A stretch of 14,610 nucleotides of DNA from positions 1-14,610 of the forward strand of contig JAKSPA010000016.1 of assembly GCA_024405235.1 (NCBI GenBank). Direction: 5' to 3'. This DNA comes from Lentisphaeria bacterium. GTDB taxonomy: Bacteria > Verrucomicrobiota > Lentisphaeria > Oligosphaerales > Oligosphaeraceae. The position numbers and the translations under genes are program-made. The notes under the pieces were generated by a model that saw only the letters and a program-made list of their open reading frames with translations, was not told the DNA's origin and ran no database searches. Numbering within the stretch: position 1 is the stretch's first letter; each line of letters starts with the position of its first letter. Below, in pieces: positions 1 through 6,622 of the stretch.

Positions 1-228
1 CTTCCTCTTCTTCTTCGCCTTCACCGTCTTCACCTTCGGTGGTCTCATCGGAGGCGGTTTCGTCGTCCGCGGGAGCAGCGGCTTCACTCCCGGTTGTGTC
101 TTCGGTTCCCCCGCTTGCTCTTGGAAAATATTGTGGGCCCGGTTCGTTTTTTTTTCGCTTTCCGCTGGCAGTTTTTCACACTCTTCAATCGTTCCCAACA
201 CATGGCCCATCGCTCCCATGCGCCCCAT
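1..228 (-). CDS. possible N-terminal part of unidentified basic protein, runs off left edge
   Basis: A minus-strand reading frame is open from an ATG at 228 (also ATGs at 219 and 210) to the window edge, 76 codons, and is divergent from the AraC-type gene. A GGAAA stretch 7 bases before the ATG at 228 could be the ribosome binding site. The visible protein starts with a Gly/Met-rich stretch, then a short hydrophilic segment (IEECEKLPAESEKK), and becomes Pro/Lys-rich from about residue 40, ending in a run of lysines. I do not recognise it. After the A9 tract (minus strand; T9 at 147-155 on plus), the -1 frame is also open to the edge. That frame reads as an acidic Ala/Thr/Asp/Glu-rich linker with codon use closer to the other genes here. 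So either the acidic frame is the true one, joined by a frameshift in the A9 tract, or the whole stretch is a low-complexity N-terminus in the basic frame. Identity and even coding status are uncertain. Confidence 0.35.
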   Translation of the reverse strand, partial: MGRMGAMGHVLGTIEECEKLPAESEKKTNRAHNIFQEQAGEPKTQPGVKPLLPRTTKPPPMRPPKVKTVKAKKKRK

Positions 229-232
229 CGGT

Positions 233-259
233 CATTTCCGAAACAATTACCGCGAAATG
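233..259. promoter_or_regulatory. divergent control region with inverted repeat CATTTC / GAAATG
   Basis: The gap between the divergent left-edge frame and the AraC-type gene holds six-base inverted arms CATTTC (233-238) and GAAATG (254-259), 15 bases apart. AraC-family proteins often bind in such divergent gaps and control themselves and the neighbour, so this is a candidate site. That role is inference only. A TATAGT hexamer at 273-278 could be the -10 element for the plus-strand regulator, without a convincing -35. Confidence 0.25.
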
Positions 260-309
260 CCATTCACGCTCTATAGTACCTAAACATTACTTACATTAAG
301 GAGAAGCAG

Positions 310-1203
310 ATGACGCAACAGGAACTAGCCAGAAAGCAGAATGGAGACATATCATTCAGACGTTTCCAGAATCTGAAACTCCTTTGCCAGTCACGGAGTT
401 ATGGCGTTTCAAATGTAACGGGGCACAGTTACAAGAACACGCAGCTCTGCCGCAATCCGGAGAAATTCATCATTTTCCAATATACATTTCAAGGGGTTGG
501 CGAACTGCTCTTGAACGGAGAGCGCTATATGGTTCCGGAAGGCAAGGCTTTTCTGCTTTTCGTGCCTTCGAACAGCATATACATGCAGTCGCCGGACGCC
601 GCCCTCTACCATTTCATATATATATCGATGTTCGGCGACATGGCAATGGAAATCGCTCAGAAGATCATCAAGAAATGCGGGATGGTACTGACGATTCGGC
701 CAGACAGCAAGGCGCTTGAGATGCTCTGCGAGCATTTCAACAAGATTATTGCGTATCCCTCTTCAAGAGACATCTACGATGAGGCCAACTTCACCTACTC
801 CTTTCTGCTCACGCTATTGAAGGAACAGGAAAACAACGCTCTGGCAATCAGAAAAGAGATGCCAGACATGGTGAAAAACATCCTTTCATACATAGATCAG
901 AATCTGGCGGATCCGTCGCTGAATCTCAGCCGCATGGCCGCCACCGCGCAATTGTCCGTTTTCTATTTCACTCGACTATTCAAAAAATATCTTTTCACGC
1001 CACCGCAGAAATATCTTCAGGCACGGCGTCTCTCCTATGCCGCGCAACTTCTCGAAAACGAATACTCCATGCCATTGAAGATCATCATCGAGCAATGCGG
1101 ATTCTTCAACGAATCGCATTTCTGCTATCTCTTTCGCAAGACGTACGGCATGTCGCCTGGAGAATATCGCCGACAATTCAAATACACCCCAAAAACAGAA
1201 TGA
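310..1203 (+). CDS. AraC-family transcriptional regulator
   Basis: Encodes a 297-residue DNA-binding regulator of the AraC/XylS family. Residues ~53-100 form the beta-rich, cupin-like sensing region typical of sugar-responsive AraC proteins. Residues ~187-291 form the double helix-turn-helix domain: first HTH near 206-227, second near 256-277, followed by the family signature GMSPGEYR (280-287). Length fits the family (about 280-300). The start is fixed by a strong Shine-Dalgarno, AAGGAG, six bases before the ATG. It is the only clear plus-strand gene, divergent from the partial gene at the left edge and convergent with the ABC-transporter operon, so the left-edge gene is its most likely local target. 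The effector cannot be read from the sequence. Sugar or polysaccharide response is common for this type but not shown here. Confidence 0.93.
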   Translation: MTQQELARKQNGDISFRRFQNLKLLCQSRSYGVSNVTGHSYKNTQLCRNPEKFIIFQYTFQGVGELLLNGERYMVPEGKAFLLFVPSNSIYMQSPDAALYHFIYISMFGDMAMEIAQKIIKKCGMVLTIRPDSKALEMLCEHFNKIIAYPSSRDIYDEANFTYSFLLTLLKEQENNALAIRKEMPDMVKNILSYIDQNLADPSLNLSRMAATAQLSVFYFTRLFKKYLFTPPQKYLQARRLSYAAQLLENEYSMPLKIIIEQCGFFNESHFCYLFRKTYGMSPGEYRRQFKYTPKTE

Positions 1204-1212
1204 CAGCGCCGC

Positions 1213-1250
1213 TTCCGTTCCCGCCAACGGGACTATTGGCGGGAATGGAA
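1213..1250. terminator. long hairpin between convergent genes
   Basis: TTCCGTTCCCGCCAA (1213-1227) pairs with TTGGCGGGAATGGAA (1236-1250) around an 8-base loop, with one G-T wobble. It lies between the stop of the AraC-type gene and the stop of the convergent GldFG gene. No T-run follows on either strand, so it may act as a bidirectional transcription barrier or an mRNA 3'-end stabiliser rather than a classical intrinsic terminator. Confidence 0.6.
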
Positions 1251-1254
1251 TATC

Positions 1255-3732
1255 CTATCTGCGACGTCGGAAGGCCATTATTCCCGCAGCGAGCGCCAGA
1301 GCAACTGGCATCAGCAGCAGATTCCATAGAGCTATGCTGCGTTCCAGCGCATCAAGTCTGTGCCGAAGCTCGAAAAGCACGCCGCGCTGACGCTCCTTAA
1401 GGCGCTGCTGCTGAAGAGCGTCCTCCGCCGCCAGTTCGTCCAACTTGCGCTGAACTTCAGGGTCGTCCGCCTTTCTGCCCTGCAGCAGCGCCATGCCTCT
1501 TGAGCGCAGGTCCTGGTTCTCACGATATGTTTCCGCATCCAACTCCTGAATTCGCCGTTCGGCTTCCTTTCCAAGCGCCTCAAGCCTAGTGAAAGTGCGC
1601 GGTTTGACGCCGCGGGAGCGCAGGCGCAGAAGTCTTCCATCGTCGCAGAGGAATTCTATTGCAGTGGCGAGCAGAGCGCCATTGGCGTTGATAGGAATCT
1701 CCTGTTCCTGGCCAAGAGCGTCTTTTGTCTGATTTACGCAAAGGGAATTGTGGAGCCAGTCCGCATCGCCGACAAGCACCGCGCGGCCTCCCGAAGCCTC
1801 CTGAATCTGCATGGCAAGCGCATAGATTTCATCGTCTGGCTTGAAATCCGTAAGAAGATCGGCGGCGTTGCGCTGTGCCTCGTATGACTGAAGCAACATT
1901 GAATCCTTTGTGGAATAGGCCAGAGGGACCACCGAAATGCCTTCGGTCTCCTCGCATCGGAAAGTGCCTGCGCAGAAGAAACTCAGCGCCGCAAGATGCG
2001 ATGTCATAGGCGATTCTTTGGACAGCTGCATTGCGGGAACCGTAAGCAGCGTGGGAAGCATTTCAAGCCCGCGATGAACATCGGTCATGGCGGAAGCAAG
2101 CGTCCTGTCGGCCACAATGCGATTCTTGACGAAGGAAACGCCCCAGCGCTTTGCGAGCGCCTCTGGCAGTTCCGATGGTTTGGACAGCCGGAATCCAGCA
2201 TTCTTCTGCGCCTCCGCACGGCTCAATGGATCCAGCGCGATCATGACGCCCCTGCCCTTGTCCAGATACGCGGAAACGCTTTCGACGAATTCCTGAGACA
2301 TCTCCTTCGGATGCACAAGAAGCAGCGAATCGACATATTCCGGAATTGCATTCAGGCCATCGAGTTCCACGAGTTCGAGATCAGCCTCGAGCTGCGCCAG
2401 ACCCCACCACGTGGGCGTCATGTTGTTCGTGGCCTGGTTTACCGTTTCAAGCACTGGCAATGTGGAAAAGACGCCTAGACGGCGACGGCGCGTTCTCTGG
2501 CTTGCAGCCACGTTCCGTGCCAGCTGATATTCCAACGTCGCCGCGTTGCTTGAATCGAATTGCGGAATCGTGGTGACGCTGCCGCCTTCGCCCTGCGGAC
2601 GGAAAACCGCTCCGAGGAACCACAAGTCGCCAAGACTTCCGATGTTCGGCAGAAGTCCCATCGCCTCTGCGGCGTCCTGTTCTTCCAGGCTGTCTGGATA
2701 GATCTCACGCAGAGTCAGCTTGCCATTGCTGTGCGTTGCGAATTCACGCAGCAGTTCGCGCACCCGCAGCGCATGGCGTCTGGTAATGGCGGAAATTTCG
2801 GGATGGTTCTGCGAATAGACGAATACCGCTTCGACTGGAATTTCCATCTCGTTCAGGATCTCCTGGCTGCCGCTGTCCAGTGTATAGAGACCATCCGCCG
2901 TGCAGTCGAGGCGCGCAGTCACTTTGTCCACAAGCGGCGCAAGACCGACGAGCACAATGCATAATGCAATCGTGCCGAAGATATTGCGGCGTTTCGACGC
3001 ACGATGTCGCACGCGCAGGACAAGACATGTCAGAGCCAGCAGGGCCGCCGTCCATGCAATGAAAAAATAGACGTCTCTGACCGCAAGCCTTCCGCTCGTC
3101 AGTTCGTCAAAATGTCCGGCGATTCCGCATGTGGAAAAGAAATGCATCAGCCACGGCGGTGCGCCCCACTTCAGCAGCAGAAGATTGCTTGGACGGAATC
3201 CGGCCAACAGTCCCGAAAGCCCTAGTACGAATGAGACGAGAAAGCTAACGAACTGGCTGGATGCGCAGACGCTTGCCAGCTGTCCCAGTCCAAGAAATGC
3301 CGCCGCGACAAGCAGGCATGCGAAATAGCCCGTGAAAATCGGCCCCCAATCCGGCGAGCCAAGCCATGCGCACGTGATTGGAAACGGCGCCGTGCACAGC
3401 AGTCCGACGGCCAGCAGAGTCAACGCAGAGGCGAATTTGGCGAGCACGAGGCATCGTCCTGAAAAAGGCATAGTCAGCAGAAGTTCCGCCGCGCCGGTGC
3501 GATACTCCTCCGCCCAGGCGCCCATGGTCAACGCGGATCCGATGAAGAGGAAAAGCCATGGCTGCCAGACGAAAAAGCCCTCAAGACTAGCGGAATTGCC
3601 GTCGATGAACCCGCCGAGAGTCAGCGTGAGAAGACCGCTGACAATCAGATAGAAAATCAGAAGGACCGCAGCCAGTGGAGTTGTAAGAAGTCTCCACAGC
3701 TCGCGTTTGTAGATTGTTTGGAATGCACCCAT
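1255..3732 (-). CDS. GldF-GldG-like fusion: ABC-2 permease joined to auxiliary substrate-binding-like domain
   Basis: An 825-residue membrane protein. Residues 1-~240 are an ABC-2 permease like GldF/NosY, with about six hydrophobic helices (near 20-40, 57-74, 98-118, 133-154, 161-178, 222-240) and the usual EEYRTGAAELLLTMP stretch (75-89). A further helix at ~251-267 begins the GldG-like half (ABC_transp_aux type). This shows the typical entry motif TADGLYTLDSGSQEIL (278-293), a large extracytoplasmic region, a charged coiled coil near the C-terminus and a final helix at ~801-818 before FRRRR. GldF and GldG are separate proteins in gliding Bacteroidota; here they are one chain. It lies 26 bp after the ATPase gene, so the two make a complete exporter. 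The cargo is unknown and gliding is not implied, since Gld-like exporters are widespread in non-gliding bacteria. Confidence 0.85.
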   Translation of the reverse strand: MGAFQTIYKRELWRLLTTPLAAVLLIFYLIVSGLLTLTLGGFIDGNSASLEGFFVWQPWLFLFIGSALTMGAWAEEYRTGAAELLLTMPFSGRCLVLAKFASALTLLAVGLLCTAPFPITCAWLGSPDWGPIFTGYFACLLVAAAFLGLGQLASVCASSQFVSFLVSFVLGLSGLLAGFRPSNLLLLKWGAPPWLMHFFSTCGIAGHFDELTSGRLAVRDVYFFIAWTAALLALTCLVLRVRHRASKRRNIFGTIALCIVLVGLAPLVDKVTARLDCTADGLYTLDSGSQEILNEMEIPVEAVFVYSQNHPEISAITRRHALRVRELLREFATHSNGKLTLREIYPDSLEEQDAAEAMGLLPNIGSLGDLWFLGAVFRPQGEGGSVTTIPQFDSSNAATLEYQLARNVAASQRTRRRRLGVFSTLPVLETVNQATNNMTPTWWGLAQLEADLELVELDGLNAIPEYVDSLLLVHPKEMSQEFVESVSAYLDKGRGVMIALDPLSRAEAQKNAGFRLSKPSELPEALAKRWGVSFVKNRIVADRTLASAMTDVHRGLEMLPTLLTVPAMQLSKESPMTSHLAALSFFCAGTFRCEETEGISVVPLAYSTKDSMLLQSYEAQRNAADLLTDFKPDDEIYALAMQIQEASGGRAVLVGDADWLHNSLCVNQTKDALGQEQEIPINANGALLATAIEFLCDDGRLLRLRSRGVKPRTFTRLEALGKEAERRIQELDAETYRENQDLRSRGMALLQGRKADDPEVQRKLDELAAEDALQQQRLKERQRGVLFELRHRLDALERSIALWNLLLMPVALALAAGIMAFRRRR

Positions 3733-3758
3733 GGCGGAAATTCACAGAGAAGCTGCGT

Positions 3759-4457
3759 TCAGTTATCGGACAGGAAGCGTTTTTCAAGATCGGAAGGCAC
3801 TGGCCCATCGTATTTTACGCCACGATCGCGAATCATAATCACGCGGTCGCAGATTAGCGGCACCTCCTCCAGAAGATGCGTTGATACGAGAACCGAATGT
3901 CGGCTTCCGAGACGTTTCAGAAGTTCGCGCGCGGAGGCCTTCTGCACAGGATCCAGTCCATCCGTAGGCTCGTCGAGCATAAGCAGACGCGGCCTATGAA
4001 CAAGCGCCTGCGCAAGTCCAAGACGCCGATGATAGCCCTTGGAGAGCTGATCGCATATACGGTCGGCGACTTTTTCCAGCGAACACTCGGCAATCACCGT
4101 ATCCACCGCTTCCTTCAGCGCCGTTCCGCGCAGGCCATAAGCCGCTGCGGTGAAGGAGAGCGCTTCGCGAACACGGAAACCACTGTGCGAAGGCGCGTTT
4201 TCAGGCAGATAGCCCAACGCCTTCCGACCCTCCTCCGGATTCTTGTCCATTGAGATTCCGTCTATCGTGATAGTGCCTGCATCCGCAGGAAGAAATCCTG
4301 CGATGAGTCTCATCAGAGTCGACTTTCCAACGCCGTTGGCGCCAAGAAGCGCCACGACTTGAGGACCGTCCAGAGTGAAACTGACCTTTTCAAGCACGGC
4401 GACTCCTGCGAAACTCTTCGAGCGTCCCCTCACTTCCAGTGCGGGATGGTTGCTCAT
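3759..4457 (-). CDS. ABC transporter ATP-binding protein (GldA/NatA-like)
   Basis: A 232-residue ATPase subunit that would power the permease encoded directly downstream. Walker A is GANGVGKST (39-47), the Q-loop region reads GYLPEN (82-87), the ABC signature is LSKGY (138-142), Walker B with catalytic Glu is LLMLDEP (158-164) and the switch histidine is in STHLLEE (192-198). All catalytic motifs are intact. This subclass pairs with ABC-2 permeases of the GldF, NosY and Nat type. Its ATG overlaps the TGA of the McsA-McsB-like gene (ATGA, 4454-4457) and no Shine-Dalgarno is visible, so translation is probably coupled to that gene. The permease follows 26 bp later. Confidence 0.93.
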   Translation of the reverse strand: MSNHPALEVRGRSKSFAGVAVLEKVSFTLDGPQVVALLGANGVGKSTLMRLIAGFLPADAGTITIDGISMDKNPEEGRKALGYLPENAPSHSGFRVREALSFTAAAYGLRGTALKEAVDTVIAECSLEKVADRICDQLSKGYHRRLGLAQALVHRPRLLMLDEPTDGLDPVQKASARELLKRLGSRHSVLVSTHLLEEVPLICDRVIMIRDRGVKYDGPVPSDLEKRFLSDN

Positions 4458-6418
4458 GAAAAAAACAAATGGTGCTTGATCATAATTGCCCTACGCTTCG
4501 CGGCCGTCTGCAACCTGCGTCGTTCAGCGTATGAAACCTGCGACTTGCTGAGGAACGACTCGTTCAGCGTCTCGCAAAAATCCTCGACGTTGCATGGCAG
4601 TTCGTTGAAGATTTCAACGGGACTTTCGCCGACTGAATCGCCATTTTTGGCGACATCAAGGTCCTGGTCCTCCCAAAGCACTTCCGGAAGATAATCCGCA
4701 CGCGACTCGCTCTTCGGCAAAGTCTCTATCGGAACCATGGCGCCTCTCTTCTGCGCATTGAGTCCGCACAGCACATCGTCTGAGGCCGATGCCACTTTGA
4801 CGGCGGCGATCAATCGCTGCTTGGACAACGATGCATAGCAGCCGAGTTCCTGCCCAAGCCACAAATTCGAGAGAGCGGGCAGCGCATCGACACCGCTAAG
4901 AAGGCGGCAACTCCGCAACATCGAATACGAACGCGCCATGTCGTCCAGAATCTCATCGCGAAGGAGTAGATTCGTGCGCATGTTTCTGCGCATCGCGCAT
5001 TCCTGCTTTTCAAGACTGGCCGCTATGCGATGGAGGTTGTTGTAGCGTTCACGCAACGACACGCCGAACATGCGCGTGTCGCAGAGAACAACGAATCCGC
5101 CCAATGCCATCATGTATGATGCATGGCCCAATTTGCTCCATCCATAGGGCAGCTCAAGGCGTATTCCCTGACGTCCGCGCAGGCAGTTTTCGCCATCCAT
5201 GGCGCCGACGATCTTTCTAAGTCGCGGCAAGCCAAGCGTTGCGCACAATGCAGGCAGATGCATGTACTCCATAAGCGTAATGCCGCTTCCGCCGCTGTTG
5301 CGCTCTGGATGGAAATAGCCGAATTCGGGATCCGTGAAGAAGGTATTCCTGCTCTCCAGACGACGAAGAATCAAATCCAGACATCCGACGTTGCGTGAAT
5401 TCGGCGCGGCACGGTCCAAACTTATCATCTCGAAATGCCCTGCACGGCGACCATCCAGGCCGATTCCACCGCATTTCGCGAATATCCGCTTGTTGGCGCT
5501 CGCCAGAAATCCATCCTCCATATTGACGGAACCGCCTTTGAAAATCGGTTCGGACGAAAGTCGCGAAAGGATCTCCATGCTGTAGTCCCTGCCGGTGGCA
5601 TCTTCACGCATGGGCAAATCCACCATGGTCCTTCGGGCCACGATGCCGCTGGACAAATGTATCTGCGCGTCCTTTTCTTCCGGAAACGGAAGCCATCCGC
5701 ATCTGAGAAGACCGTCGTAGGTATTGTCGCCCACTACGCCTTGCGTTCCCTGCAGTATATATTCGGAACAAGCCGTGTTGTTCTTGCAGGACTTCAACGA
5801 AACGCGAATGGCATCCGTCATTTCCTGACGCAGGCCGATTATCTCCTGACGCAGCAGTTCCGCACCTTCCTCACGATTGTCTCTCAGCGCTTCGTGATAG
5901 CATTTCAGCAGCTTGATAAGACGCTCGCGGTTCTTCTTGTTTGACTCTTCGCAGATGACCGGCAGCCCTTGGGAATCGGCGGAAATGTCCATTCTCTTTC
6001 CAAAACCGACGCCGAACTTATCGCGGAACTGCTTTCTTGCAACTGAAAAACAATGCCCGCATTTGCGGATGTTTTCTTCCACAAGCTCACGCCCCCAGTC
6101 GTTGTGGCAATGCGGACAAGTCACCGCTTCGGGAATATTCTGCATGGCTTGACGCGCGCCGTCGTCGCCTGTTCTGGAATCGCCTTCAAGAAGGTTCTTG
6201 AACTCTTCCATGCCAGGTATTTTCAATGACGACAATTCCTGCTTCACGCCATCGAGCATCTCCTTCAAGCCTGGAGGCGGATTGTCGCCGTCTATAAGCT
6301 TCAGTGCACATGGAAGACAATAACTGGATGTCTCTTGCTTTCCGTTCAGAAGGATGGCACGGACATGAACCACCGCTGGATTCTTATGGCATTTGTCGCA
6401 TAATTTCGTCATGCCCAT
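4454..6418 (-). CDS. McsA-McsB-like fusion protein with degenerate protein-arginine-kinase domain
   Basis: A 654-residue protein joining two normally separate partners. Residues 1-~200 match McsA: zinc-binding pairs C7/C10 with C34/C37, a second set C101/C104 with C120/C123, and a UVR-type helix pair at ~165-199. Residues ~208-545 follow McsB, seen in MEYMHLPAL (383-391) and the C-terminal stretch RSYSMLRSCRLLS (496-508) plus LSNLWLGQELG (516-526). Catalytic features are gone: SSRIRLARN has become SSGIVARRT (256-264), the NEED loop is LDGRRAGH (321-328), the conserved Cys is Glu372, the nucleotide-site Arg is Thr381, and no RDxxRA phosphoarginine motif is seen. Residues ~545-654 match nothing I know. 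I infer an inactive scaffold. There is no Shine-Dalgarno at either ATG (6418 or 6412). It heads the operon with the ABC exporter. Confidence 0.8.
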   Translation of the reverse strand: MGMTKLCDKCHKNPAVVHVRAILLNGKQETSSYCLPCALKLIDGDNPPPGLKEMLDGVKQELSSLKIPGMEEFKNLLEGDSRTGDDGARQAMQNIPEAVTCPHCHNDWGRELVEENIRKCGHCFSVARKQFRDKFGVGFGKRMDISADSQGLPVICEESNKKNRERLIKLLKCYHEALRDNREEGAELLRQEIIGLRQEMTDAIRVSLKSCKNNTACSEYILQGTQGVVGDNTYDGLLRCGWLPFPEEKDAQIHLSSGIVARRTMVDLPMREDATGRDYSMEILSRLSSEPIFKGGSVNMEDGFLASANKRIFAKCGGIGLDGRRAGHFEMISLDRAAPNSRNVGCLDLILRRLESRNTFFTDPEFGYFHPERNSGGSGITLMEYMHLPALCATLGLPRLRKIVGAMDGENCLRGRQGIRLELPYGWSKLGHASYMMALGGFVVLCDTRMFGVSLRERYNNLHRIAASLEKQECAMRRNMRTNLLLRDEILDDMARSYSMLRSCRLLSGVDALPALSNLWLGQELGCYASLSKQRLIAAVKVASASDDVLCGLNAQKRGAMVPIETLPKSESRADYLPEVLWEDQDLDVAKNGDSVGESPVEIFNELPCNVEDFCETLNESFLSKSQVSYAERRRLQTAAKRRAIMIKHHLFFS

Positions 6419-6430
6419 AACTTAATGCAT

Positions 6431-6455
6431 AATATAGAGACAGAAAACGTTTTCT
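6431..6455 (-). promoter_or_regulatory. operator-like 14-bp palindrome and -10 element before the McsA-McsB-like gene
   Basis: AGAAAACGTTTTCT (6442-6455) is a perfect palindrome with a central CG, the form of LacI-family operators. A TATATT hexamer (minus strand, 6436-6431) follows it and could be the -10 box. It would place transcription start only a few bases before the ATG at 6418, giving a nearly leaderless mRNA. No good -35 is visible; the palindrome occupies that zone, so repressor or activator control of the operon is plausible. Confidence 0.45.
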
Positions 6456-6510
6456 CGCGATTTATGTTCTTGGAACAGATCTTATGCAAACGTTAGGACT
6501 CATCGGACTT

Positions 6511-6545
6511 GAGAATTGAGAATTGAGAATTGAGAATTGAGAATT
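6511..6545. repeat. heptamer tandem repeat, five copies of GAGAATT
   Basis: Five perfect head-to-tail copies of the 7-bp unit GAGAATT lie immediately beyond the ppdK terminator, in the gap between ppdK and the McsA-McsB operon. The unit is not coding. Short heptameric repeats of this kind are known between genes of some bacteria (for example STRR elements in cyanobacteria). Confidence 0.9.
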
Positions 6546-6583
6546 AAAAAAAAGCGCCCCCTTTGGTCAAAAGGGAGCGCTTT
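6546..6583 (-). terminator. intrinsic terminator of ppdK
   Basis: On the minus strand an A/G-rich stem (arms 6570-6583 and 6551-6564, one mismatch, 5-base loop) is followed by a run of eight Ts (plus-strand A-run 6546-6553). It lies 40 bp after the ppdK stop. Confidence 0.9.
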
Positions 6584-6622
6584 GGCGGCGGCTAATACCG
6601 CCTTACCGACATGTCCGTGCGG

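Noticed and set aside
39..299. Plus-strand frames of 86 and 60 codons before the AraC-type gene
   Set aside because: No ribosome binding site, Ser/Pro-rich low-complexity translation complementary to the acidic minus-strand sequence, and they run into the regulator's promoter zone.
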